Part shown: piece by piece, positions 24,552 to 33,583 of the stretch
How the letters are laid out: the number at the start of each line of letters is the position of its first letter
Numbering within the stretch: the first letter of the stretch is position 1
Assembly: GCA_964036045.1 (NCBI GenBank)
Contig: OZ038381.1
Coordinates: forward strand, 105,219,367-105,283,366
Direction of reading: 5' to 3'
DNA length: 64,000 nucleotides
Source: Eutreptiella sp. 'Long Island Sound 2002'
Taxonomy: Eukaryota > Euglenozoa > Euglenophyceae > Eutreptiales > Eutreptiaceae
The notes under the pieces: model-generated
Told to the model about the DNA's origin: nothing
The model's database searches: none
The model's input: the letters and a program-made list of their open reading frames with translations, nothing else
Position numbers and translations under genes: made by a program

Positions 24552-27542
24552 TGAAGCGGTACCCGGAACCCCATGGCTAGGGTAGGGCATACAACCGGTC
24601 TCCGGTCCACTAATGCCATGTACGGAAGGGGAGACGCCCGTTGACGCCCGGTGCGAGCCCGGCGGGAGCGTGTTCTGTGCCGTAAAGCCCCGCATCGGCA
24701 ACCGATGCACCGCCAGCGGAGATTTATATATCGGAATATCAGGAATCAACAGGGTTTTTTTTTTCATATTGTTTCCGTCACTTTTTACGCTTCCGTTCTG
24801 ATATTCATTGTTTTGACAGCTGGCGGTTAGCTCGCGACTTTAGCGTAACCGCCAGTTTAACTGTTATATACAGATATTTTAGCGCAAATCGTGACAAAGA
24901 CTCTAAAGTCTTCAGGAATTGCATTGATGCATCCGCAATTTTCACATCTTACATTCCCAACCTTAATCCGAATTATTCAGGATGTCGAAATCGGATTTTC
25001 GACTTCGACATCCCCGCACTTGATTTGACCTCCTTCGAGTGGACCTACGTGCTTCCCTATGCACGAATCAACTTTCCTTTTGTCTTGCCCTCCATTTGTC
25101 TTAGAGATATGGGCAAAACAAAGTTGATTCGTGAGGCCACTTGTAAGGGTCATATCTCGTGCCGCTTGCGAGGAAGGACAATAAGGAAACGTGGGATGTA
25201 TTCACAATACTCCCGACGTAATTTAGGAAGCTTTATATGCCTTGCGTCTCCACACGTGCGCGCTAGCGTAATGGATCATGGTCAACAGGGTAGAGTTTGC
25301 TTTATAACTCTTTGGCCATGATATTGCGTGCGTTAAGATAGTTTTCGAGTGTAGCGCGCGAGTGTTGGTGTTGCATAGGAACTCTCCTTGAGTTCCTATG
25401 AGTGATTGACACAAAGTTATGCCCTTGGAGGGGCATGACATATCGTGGGGGGAGCTACCTTTTTGGGCAATATGGAGTATGTGCCTTGTGTTGTGTTGCG
25501 TGCCCATTTGGCGGGTACATCGCTCCAAGCCTAACCCGCCAATGGACCTCATATTGCGCGAGCCCCTTCTCCATACTCCCTACAAGCAATTGCAAGCCTA
25601 ATCTTCGTCAAGGGAAGCTTGTGAGGCGATCCCGAAGGGATACGTTGGGAGCAATGTGTATGTTTTGTCACTTTCCATTTTTTCATGTGCCCACTTGAGA
25701 GTTAGCGCTCGTAACCTTTCGAAGCGCCCCAAGTAGAGCACATACGTGGAATCGGAGGTCATTGGTGTCAAGTCATTGTGTTTAAAAGGATTAGTCGATT
25801 ACTCAATCCAAGCCGAAGATATTATAATATATTTGTGCGCCTTTCAAGGCACTTTTGTGTGTCTTTTTGCCAATTTTGCTGTTTGTTGCCCGTCATGATG
25901 TCAAGTAGCGACCGTGTATCTCAACGTTGCGCCCAATTGACATCATGACCCAATTCTGTTATCGGGGTACATACTTCGGTGCCCAATATATCTTGGACCC
26001 GGCGAAAAACTCCTCTTGGGCTTGGCATACCGGGGCCGCCATGTTGGCAATTTGGGACTATCCCAAATCATGGGCTCACTTGGTGACCCTGCCATTCCCA
26101 AAACCAGAGGAGTTGGGCGACGCCCAAAAGATATGTTGGACACATATGACTTGATACCAATCCTATGGCACACTCCGGTCCAAGTCGGGCATGTGCCTCA
26201 TTTGCCCTAACCATGAGTGTGCGCATTTTCGGCCATTTTGAGCAATTTTCCAGATTTTCTGCCCGCCGTGCACCATGTTCAGCTACCTCGTGCACGCCGG
26301 ACACATGGACCAATGAACCATATATGACATGGGTGCTATGTATAATGGTCCCCATGGTTCACATACCACGTGGGCGAAGCGGAGCAACCTTCGTTAAGGT
26401 GCTAGCCCAAAGTGGGTGTGGGCAATTTTGCCATTTTCGCATTTGTGGACCCAATTGGGATCGTCACCACGCCGGGTGGCATAGAGATCTTCGGGAGTCA
26501 AGGGCATGGGAGTCTTAGTCGGACTCCTGGTGAATCGCGTATGGAATGGCAAATCAGATCTCTAAGCCGGCGTGGAGATATACTATTGGGAGCACCCCAA
26601 ATTTTGGCTCATTTCGAGCAGCCAAAATGACCCCCTTTTGGGACCCCAATTTCAACCCCCCTTGTGGTCAATTGGCGGTCCCATATGTCTCTGCCCACAG
26701 TGAGCCCAGACCCAATTTCAGGTTGTACACTCAGAAATGAGTCCTAGGTCGTGCCTCCTATCCTGTGAGCCATTGGCCTTGCCCTGGCCGGGCTAGCCAC
26801 GCGTGAGAATGATGCCAATTTTGGTGATTTTGGCATCATGACCCCACTTGACTAACCCGTGGTGCCCTGATGCCGGTACCCCAGAGGAAGCCAGGTTGGG
26901 TGAGGGCTCCGGAGAGTTCATACTCGAAGGGCATAGGGTCGGTTGCCTCGTCCCTACCTCTGGCGGGTCCGAACGAGGGGTCAATTCCGAAGATTTTGAG
27001 CTAATATCAGTTTGGGCTGAAACAGCCCATTTTCAGCTACCAACTCCTAGGGGAAAATGGCGGGGCCATATCTCTGACTCAGAGGTGAGTTAGGACCTGC
27101 CGTTAAAAGAGCTTAGGGGGCTACTGTCGGTTCGCCTTGGAGCCACTTGGTTGCCAGGAACCCGCCTTTGGCTGGGCGGGACACCCCCCCTGTTGGCAGG
27201 GTTTCAGGGTCCGGACTGAGCAGGGCATGGGTTGTTTTTGAGCCCCCGCCCCCACCAGCCACTGAGAGGGTCGGACCTGGGATTGGGATACGAGTTAGGA
27301 CTGAGTGTCTTCTGTCATGTGATGCCCTTACCCCAGTCCAGTCTTAACCCCATGTGTACATATCCTGATGTGTTGCTGTACATACTTTTGTTCCCTCGTT
27401 GCAGAGTGGCAAGGACTCTGAAACGCTTTGTCACATGACACGAGCGTAATGATGCCCTTGTGAGCGTAGTGCTTTGCCTGCCTGCTCACCTGTGCGTGTC
27501 ACCCGCGGCGTCCCGTGGCCGGCCCCCCACTGGAACGCGTCA
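24552..27542 (+). repeat. 5' LTR of Element B (2,991 bp)
   Basis: It begins TGAAGCGGTACCC and ends GGAACGCGTCA, and is repeated almost in full at 38,793-41,770. The end at GCGTCA is supported by the empty-site comparison, and Element A has the same GGAACGCGTCA at its LTR edge. An LTR of ~3 kb is long for Ty3/gypsy, where a few hundred bases to about 1.5 kb is more usual. Open frames inside it are under about 120 codons and match nothing I recognise. A conserved TATA-like stretch and a conserved inverted repeat are listed separately. Confidence 0.93.
24722..24730 (+). promoter_or_regulatory. Candidate TATA box in LTR
   Basis: TTTATATAT lies about 170 bp into the LTR, inside a block (GCCAGCGGAGATTTATATAT followed by CGGAATATCAGGAATCAACA) that is almost unchanged in the 3' LTR of B and in the otherwise diverged LTR at 61,069-63,370. 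Conservation and position suggest the element's RNA polymerase II promoter. No transcript evidence is available. Confidence 0.4.
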
Positions 27543-27961
27543 AAAGCGTTTCACCGCCGCGGGGTTACCCATCTCTCGCGTGCCACTCGGGGCCACCAAC
27601 CCCGAGCAGCGCGGCGCAGCAGCTCGCAGCTCGCAGCTCGCAGCGCAGCGCAGCGGCTCGCAGCGCCGCCCAGCGACAGCGCTGAGTTCGTCACGGAGCA
27701 GGCAGCGCCGTCCAGAGCATCGCCCTGACCGCGCCGCAACCGTGAAGGAGGTGCACAGACCAGGACTCCTCCATCAGCGAGTCCCATCGGCCGACCAGCA
27801 AGGCCGCGCCAACCACCTCCACAACCACCAGCTGACCAGCACCAGCCGCACACCCAGTCCAGTGCTGCAGCACCCGCCTCAACAAACACCACAGGACCAG
27901 TTCGTTGAGCGGAACGAGTGCACGCCAAGGACCTCAAGACCAAGTATGCCCCCCCGCTGCC
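27543..27961 (+). other. Untranslated leader of Element B
   Basis: The sequence starts AAAGCGTTTCACCGCCGCGG. A canonical primer-binding site starting TGG right after the LTR is not present. A TGGAACGCG lies at 27,531-27,539, but the boundary comparison places it inside the LTR. A short GC-rich repeat of the GCAGCTCGCAGCTCGCAG type occurs near 27,615-27,665. Confidence 0.5.
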
Positions 27962-28459
27962 ATGGTAAACTGGCAAGAAGCGGGTAAGACGTGGCCGCGG
28001 CCCCACCCCCATGCAGCGCACCTACTGCGTTGGTTGGTTTGGGACCAGCACTACCGCCACAGCCACCCCCAGTGCGAAGGCGGCATACCCGGGAGCTTCG
28101 AGCTCCGCACAGACATGGCCCCCGACCGCCTGCAGGCCGTGGAGGACTGGCTGCGGGCGGAAGGGTTTGCCTTCTGCTTCCAGCAGGGGCGCTGGAGGAC
28201 CTGGACCCGGCCGGACAGGCCCAGCGAAGGGCTGCGCCCCGACGGGATTGAGGAGGACGAGAAGCCCAACGAGTACCCGTCGGGCGCCTCGATCAACGTC
28301 TCCATGTGGGACATGATCGAGAAGAACTTCCCGGAACCGGGGAGCGAGCGCAGGCTGCAGGGCAGCAGCAGCGCGTCTCCGGGGAGGGAGAAGCGGTCCG
28401 CCGGGGACGAGAAGCGGGACCGGAAGTGGCGGGAGTACCAGGAGTCCCTGGCCGCCTAA
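27962..28459 (+). CDS. Leader ORF in frame with gag (possible gag N-terminus)
   Basis: This 165-codon frame starts ATG and ends TAA at 28,457-28,459. It is in the same frame as gag, with no other stop between 28,460 and the gag ATG at 28,649, so one base change would fuse it to gag. The product is rich in W, R, P and E, with a region around residues 45-85 (EDWLRAEGFAFCFQQGRW) and a charged C-terminus (GDEKRDRKWREYQESLAA). I recognise no domain. Element A retains related sequence at about 12,780-13,060 and runs through the position of this TAA. Either gag originally began here and B acquired the TAA, or this is a separate leader ORF. Confidence 0.5.
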   Translation: MVNWQEAGKTWPRPHPHAAHLLRWLVWDQHYRHSHPQCEGGIPGSFELRTDMAPDRLQAVEDWLRAEGFAFCFQQGRWRTWTRPDRPSEGLRPDGIEEDEKPNEYPSGASINVSMWDMIEKNFPEPGSERRLQGSSSASPGREKRSAGDEKRDRKWREYQESLAA

Positions 28460-28648
28460 GCCGCCCAAGGCGCCAAAGGCGGAACCCCAGCCCCCAGTCC
28501 CCAACGGGCCCATGGCGGTCACCACCCCGGCTCCACCACCCTTGGCGACTACTTCCAAGTCGCCAAGCAGACGAAGGCCAAGCCCCGTCCGCTGCTCCTG
28601 AGGAAGTCAGGCCCCAGCAGCGACGTGGAGTCCACCCACCGCGGGAGG

Positions 28649-31600
28649 ATGCCGGCCGACCAGGCCAGCTCCAGCAGCAGCGTCGCTCCCGACCAAAGGG
28701 ACGTGGCGCGCGCCTGTGAGCGCGCCTGCGGGGTGCCCTGCAACCTTCGGGCTGCCCGGCAACGGGCCACGCAGCGGAACGCTGCCGTGGAGGGCGCCGC
28801 GGGCATGGCCCAGCAGGAGGCTGCGGAGTGGGCGCATGGCATGGCCATCCACGCCACCACCGTCGCGGCCATTGCGGCCGGGCTCACGGCCACAGCCGCC
28901 CGTGAGGCAGCGATTGCCCAGGTCAAGAGCGAGTGGGCGGCAGCCGACGAGGAAGCCCGCCTGACGCAGGAGGCCATTGCCTGCAAGGAGGCCGAGGTGA
29001 AGGCGCTGGAAGGGGCGCTGGCCCAAGAGAGGGCAAAGAAGGAGGCGGAGGAAAGGGCCCACGCCGAAGCGACGGCTAAGGCCCAAGCAGACGCCGCCAA
29101 GAAGGACGCCATCGAGGCCGCGCGACGGAAGGTCGCTGAGGACGGAGCCAAGACGGAGGCGGAGTTGGCGGCGTTCGAAGCGGAGAAGGCGCGGCTGCAG
29201 CAGACCCGGGAAGCCGAGGCGGCTCGTGCCCTGGAGGAGGCCGAATGGCGAGCTGCTGCAGCCACCGCCGCCGCAATGGAGAAGGCAGAGGCCAAACTCC
29301 GCCGCGAGACTCCCCCGGGAGGATCACGGGTGGGAACCCTTCGAAAGCTTTTCGAAGGGGACACCTTCTCAGAGATGACGCTGGACGAGGCCGACACGGG
29401 CAGCAGTGGGAGCAGTGGCCCCACTGCCCATCGACGGAGGAAGGGCAAGGGGAAGACCCCCGAGAGGCGGCGGAGGCCAGCGGGTGGACACCCCCACGAC
29501 AGTGACCCCTTCTTCACCGCCAGCGACGGGGATGAACGAGGCCGCCGAAATCGCCGAGTGGTGGCTTGGACTGGCGGAGGAGGCGGAGACGTCCCAATGG
29601 AGCCGGAAGGTGAGGATGAGGATCCCCCTCCTCCCTACCGGAGCTCGGAGTCTTCCGAGACCGGGACGCCCAGGTGGGGCGACATGGACGAGGATGACGA
29701 CATGGACTTCGACATCACGAAGAGGCGCCCATCCTCGGACCAACCGAGGCGACCCGGCGGAGACCCGCCGGGACCGCCTGGCGGAGGACCATCAGGACCC
29801 CCTGGAGGACGCCCACCAAGTAGACCCCCTGGAGGCGGACCACCGGCCGAGGGAGGACCCCCTGGACCAGGCAGACCCGGCGGAGGCCCTCCTGGAGGAC
29901 CCCCTGGGGACCCCGACGACTCACCAGGGAACGGCGACCCGGATACCACCTGGCGGTGGTTTGTCTACCTCCGCAGGAGGGTCCAGTTCCTCGAGCGCGA
30001 GGTAGACACGGGCAAGGGCGAGATGACTCGCATCGCCAGGGTCGCCGCGCGCGCGCAGAGAGAGCTGGACATCGCCAGGGGCGAGACCAGGTCGCTGAAC
30101 AAGGTCATCAGTGTCCTGCAGCAGGAGCTGGACGCGCTGGAAGCCCGTGGGAGCGTCGGCAGCGACCACCCAACCCTGGAGTCTGGCTCGTTGGACAACG
30201 GCTGGGGACCCGGACCAGGTCCAAGCAGACCCCACGCCCCCGGCGGAGCCCCCAGGAGTCGCCCGAGCGCCAGTGCCCCCTCTCTCACCTCCCCCTCTCA
30301 CCACAGCGCGGGCCGCCGCAACAAGCGCGTGCCGCCCGGCAGTGGCAGTGAGGATTGGCGTGATGAGTGGCTCAGCGCGGAGTACCGCAACCGCCGTGCT
30401 CCACCGCGGACACCGGTACGCCCCCGACGCCCCGCACCAGCCCCGGAGCCAATCCCAATGGCTGGTGGACGTTATGGTGGACTCAGGGATGAGGTCCCAA
30501 GAGGAGACGTGGAGTGGGATGTCGGCGGAGGTGAGGACCTGGATCTGGACCTGGAGGAGTTCCACATCAGCCTGCCGCGTGGTGTACGACGGGGGGCCGC
30601 TGAACGCAGCCGCCGGCGCCGTGATGAGGAGGCATACATGGAAGGCGTGCGGCGTGAACATCTAGGTTCAGCGTACATGGAGGAACCGCAGCGTAGCCAC
30701 AGGGATTCCATGGAGGAGATGGACGTGGCAGCCGTGGGAGTCCGTGGCAGAGGCCGATGGGAACCTCGGTCGACCTCGCGACCGGCGTTCATGGTCTCTA
30801 AGGCCGCGGATGCCGCCGTGTGGGAACACTTGAAGGACATCAAGCCCCCCATGTACGACGGCAACCCCCTCAACCTCGACCGCTTCTTGGAGAAGCTGGA
30901 CGATTGGGGGGTACCCGTTACTGAGAACATGCATCCCGCTGATGCGGAGAAGTATGTCTTCAGACGGTTCAGGTACCGCCTGCCGGAAGTGCTCCAAGAG
31001 CTATACTTCGTGGCGACCAAGGAGGGGAAAATCAAGACCCTCAAAGAAGCCAAGAAGTGGCTAAACGAGCAGGAGCGGGTGGACGCTCCGCAGGTGGCTG
31101 CCAAGTGGTGGAAGTCCATCAAGCTTCAGCATGATGGACGGGAGATCCGCCTACGGGATTGGCGAGACTTCCGAGGGCAATACACCCTCTTCCGCCGCAA
31201 CGTGGAGGATTGGAATGAGGGTGACGAGCAGGCTCGCCTGCTCTCCATGCTGCCGGAAGCATGGATCAAGAGGGTCACCAAGGAAGAAGCCAAGCGGGCC
31301 AAGTCCAACCACACAGTCAAGATGATGCTCTCCAAAGAGTATCATACGAACGTGGTGGCTTGGACGAGGAAGAACGTCGCCCGGGATGTCAAACGGCACT
31401 CCCTGCGGAACGCTCTCCTCATCACCGTCTCGGGCGATCGCGAGAAGACCGCGATGTGGCGCCTTGACGAGTGTGGGTTGAGCCGCCGGACCATCCGTCT
31501 GCAGGCCATCCTGGCGCGGATGAGCTGCGACGAGATCCTGGAGTGGGTTGGAGAGGAGGTGCTCAAGGAGTACCGGAACCTCCACCACACCCGCGGGTTG

Positions 31601-32266
31601 AGGCCCGGCGACCGCGACGTCAACTACGTTGGCGAGGGTCCTGGCGGGGAAGCTGCCATGGACCCAGCGGGAGCCGACGGCGATGAGACTCTCGTCGACG
31701 ATGAGGACGACGATGAGCCCGCCGAGGTGGCCGTTTGCGCCTTCGTGGCCAACAACCTGAGCGCGGGAAACAACCGGGGAAGCTGGAAGCCCCTGCAGCC
31801 GGGTTGGAAGAAGAAGGAGAAGAGGAACCCTCGCCGCATTGGCGACCCTCCGCTGTCCTTTGGGGAGTTCATACGAGCTCACCCGCAGGGCTGTTTCGTG
31901 TGTTATGGGAGGAAGAAAGGCTTCAACCATGACCACCAAACATGCCCCACCCACAAGGCCGACACGGAGACTTACAAGAAGGCGCACGGGTCGAAGAAGC
32001 GTGCGCCCGTGGGTATCCGGGAAGCCATGGTGGAGGTGGACAAGGACGAGCTCTCCAAGCTGGTGTCGCAGGGGACCGAGTTGGCCAAGGAGATCCAGGA
32101 GATCAAGAGGAACTGGGTCCCCAGGTCGGACAACAAGAACAAGGAGAACAACCAGAACGACCAGAACAAGGACAAGGACAAGAAGACTAGAAGGGGAAGG
32201 AAGAAGGGCGTCAACGAGGTTGATGCGGAGGAGAACACCCCTTCTTCCACAACCGACGCCCCCTAG
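28649..32266 (+). CDS. gag: Gag polyprotein of Element B
   Basis: This 1,205-codon open frame is unusually long for Gag. Residues 23-32 hold C-X3-C-X3-C-N, shared with Element A and the gag at 63,381. About residues 40-230 are Ala/Glu/Lys/Arg-rich heptad-like sequence, probably coiled coil. There is a charged, Ser/Asp-rich segment (about 240-370) and a Pro/Gly-rich low-complexity run of PGGPPGPP type (about 370-435). About 715-890 is a retrotransposon gag core (WEHLKDIKPPMYDG, then LRDWRDFRGQYTLFRRNVEDW). A zinc-knuckle-like C1082-X2-C1085...H1096-X2-C1099 has a wider middle spacing than the classical CX2CX4HX4C. The C-terminal tail is Lys/Asp-rich. Gag packages element RNA into cytoplasmic virus-like particles. 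The frame ends in UAG, with pol continuing in phase. I chose the first in-frame ATG after the upstream TAA. Confidence 0.88.
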   Translation: MPADQASSSSSVAPDQRDVARACERACGVPCNLRAARQRATQRNAAVEGAAGMAQQEAAEWAHGMAIHATTVAAIAAGLTATAAREAAIAQVKSEWAAADEEARLTQEAIACKEAEVKALEGALAQERAKKEAEERAHAEATAKAQADAAKKDAIEAARRKVAEDGAKTEAELAAFEAEKARLQQTREAEAARALEEAEWRAAAATAAAMEKAEAKLRRETPPGGSRVGTLRKLFEGDTFSEMTLDEADTGSSGSSGPTAHRRRKGKGKTPERRRRPAGGHPHDSDPFFTASDGDERGRRNRRVVAWTGGGGGDVPMEPEGEDEDPPPPYRSSESSETGTPRWGDMDEDDDMDFDITKRRPSSDQPRRPGGDPPGPPGGGPSGPPGGRPPSRPPGGGPPAEGGPPGPGRPGGGPPGGPPGDPDDSPGNGDPDTTWRWFVYLRRRVQFLEREVDTGKGEMTRIARVAARAQRELDIARGETRSLNKVISVLQQELDALEARGSVGSDHPTLESGSLDNGWGPGPGPSRPHAPGGAPRSRPSASAPSLTSPSHHSAGRRNKRVPPGSGSEDWRDEWLSAEYRNRRAPPRTPVRPRRPAPAPEPIPMAGGRYGGLRDEVPRGDVEWDVGGGEDLDLDLEEFHISLPRGVRRGAAERSRRRRDEEAYMEGVRREHLGSAYMEEPQRSHRDSMEEMDVAAVGVRGRGRWEPRSTSRPAFMVSKAADAAVWEHLKDIKPPMYDGNPLNLDRFLEKLDDWGVPVTENMHPADAEKYVFRRFRYRLPEVLQELYFVATKEGKIKTLKEAKKWLNEQERVDAPQVAAKWWKSIKLQHDGREIRLRDWRDFRGQYTLFRRNVEDWNEGDEQARLLSMLPEAWIKRVTKEEAKRAKSNHTVKMMLSKEYHTNVVAWTRKNVARDVKRHSLRNALLITVSGDREKTAMWRLDECGLSRRTIRLQAILARMSCDEILEWVGEEVLKEYRNLHHTRGLRPGDRDVNYVGEGPGGEAAMDPAGADGDETLVDDEDDDEPAEVAVCAFVANNLSAGNNRGSWKPLQPGWKKKEKRNPRRIGDPPLSFGEFIRAHPQGCFVCYGRKKGFNHDHQTCPTHKADTETYKKAHGSKKRAPVGIREAMVEVDKDELSKLVSQGTELAKEIQEIKRNWVPRSDNKNKENNQNDQNKDKDKKTRRGRKKGVNEVDAEENTPSSTTDAP

Positions 32267-32275
32267 CGGAGCCCC
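32264..32275 (+). promoter_or_regulatory. Candidate gag-pol UAG readthrough site
   Basis: Gag ends in UAG followed by CGG AGC. The same frame is then open through the protease to about 33,583. Element A has UAG CAG AGC at the equivalent place (9,296-9,298, minus strand) with pol again in the same frame. No frameshift signal is needed, so suppression of this UAG is the simplest way to make Gag-Pol, as in gammaretroviruses. Confidence 0.6.
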
Positions 32276-33583
32276 TGCAGCCAAGGGCCCCAGCTAGGGC
32301 GGTCGCAGGATGGTGACGTGGGAAGCGCCGAACCATCCCAGTCGGGAGTCGATAAGCACAAAGGGACTGCCGCGGGCGGAAGGCCCGGTCCGGCACCCAG
32401 TCGCGGAGGCAGGGTGAGGGCAAGTGAAGGCACGAACCCTTGCACCCGTCCGTCCTTCGCGACGAAGAATGTGTTTGATGTACTTCAAGATCTATCCGAG
32501 AGTATCGGAGGATCACCCGGACCGCAGCTGGATGCTGCAGATGGGCAGCCTGAGCCCATTGTCCACGACCTGCACCAGTCGCTTGTTGAGCTTCTTGAAC
32601 GGCCGGAGATCCTGAGCTTGCACGCCGTGCGCCGAGTTGGGCGTGAGCGGCAGTTGCACCTTAAGGTCCGTGCTTTATGCGGGGAAGTGAGAAAGGTCTT
32701 CGACGTGTTGGTCGACACGGGCGCTCATGTCAGCTTGGTCAAGGCTGGCCTACTTCCGCCAGAGTGTTTGACCGACAGTCGGAAACCTGTCAGGCTGAAG
32801 GTGGCGAACGGCCAGTACATGGTGGGAGGCACGAAGGAAGCGGCCATTGGGCTGCAGTTCGTGAACCATCGTGAGCTGAGCCGCCCAGACCTCGGCAAGG
32901 AAATCCTCCTGCATGGTCGCTTCTACGAGGCCGAGATGGACTGGGACATGATCGTTGGGTACGACTTCATGATGGAGACGGACTCCGGCGTCCTCCCGGC
33001 CCAAGCCTCCATGACCCTGTACCAGGACGACCAGCTCTCGTGGCTTCCGTCACCTGAGCACCATGTGGAATGCCAATGGATCCACCCCGAACGCGATCAG
33101 CTCGAGGTAGCCGCACTGGGCACTGAGCCAACTGGGCCAGCAAACCAGGAGTACGGCGTAAGGCCGGAAGTGGCGAGCCGAGTGGATGCGGACCTGGGAG
33201 CTTCGGATCTGGCCCTGGATGCGTTCTCTTCAGGAACCTCCGCCCATTTTCGGGTTTGTGAGAAGTACTGGAGCGCCCAGGACTCCGCGTGGAAGAAGCA
33301 CTGGGGTCCGCATCAGGGATTGATGTGGATCCATTGCCCCCGTTGGGACATTCCAAGAGCGATAGCGAAGATTCGCAAGGACCGCTCCAATGCAGTGCTG
33401 GTTGTTCCTATGGGATGCACCGAGGAGGAAAGTACCCGACATTGGGTAGCCTCATTGACCAACATGACCTTAAACAAGGTCGTCCTACTGGCTGGGGAGA
33501 GTGTCTATCAGGACGCTAAGGGACAGCCCATGCCACCCCAGAGATGGCAAACGGAATTCGATTATGTGGATGGAGGGCCTTGA
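32267..33583 (+). CDS. pol: Pol N-terminal part: aspartic protease and linker
   Basis: The frame continues from gag after UAG. It contains a retropepsin-type active site, VLVDTGAHVSL, with the DTG at 32,714-32,722, followed by KVANGQYMVGG and, about 75 residues on, WDMIVGYDFM, which fits the hydrophobic-G flap-side motif of gypsy proteases. The protease would cut Gag-Pol into mature proteins inside particles. After the protease comes a long linker with no clear domain. The frame ends at TGA (33,581-33,583) because of one extra base near 33,570-33,580: Element A reads straight through the equivalent stretch. The rest of pol follows in the +1 frame. Confidence 0.85.
   Translation, partial: RSPCSQGPQLGRSQDGDVGSAEPSQSGVDKHKGTAAGGRPGPAPSRGGRVRASEGTNPCTRPSFATKNVFDVLQDLSESIGGSPGPQLDAADGQPEPIVHDLHQSLVELLERPEILSLHAVRRVGRERQLHLKVRALCGEVRKVFDVLVDTGAHVSLVKAGLLPPECLTDSRKPVRLKVANGQYMVGGTKEAAIGLQFVNHRELSRPDLGKEILLHGRFYEAEMDWDMIVGYDFMMETDSGVLPAQASMTLYQDDQLSWLPSPEHHVECQWIHPERDQLEVAALGTEPTGPANQEYGVRPEVASRVDADLGASDLALDAFSSGTSAHFRVCEKYWSAQDSAWKKHWGPHQGLMWIHCPRWDIPRAIAKIRKDRSNAVLVVPMGCTEEESTRHWVASLTNMTLNKVVLLAGESVYQDAKGQPMPPQRWQTEFDYVDGGP

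Noticed and set aside
21078-24580. Frames of 130-310 codons across the GATGATCCAG array considered as genes
   Set aside because: The peptides repeat with the DNA unit and occur on both strands, with no domain and no codon-like constraint.
27521-27540. LTR end at CCCCCCA followed by a TGGAACGCG primer-binding site
   Set aside because: Both LTR copies and Element A continue to GCGTCA, and the empty-site comparison needs the LTR to include these bases.
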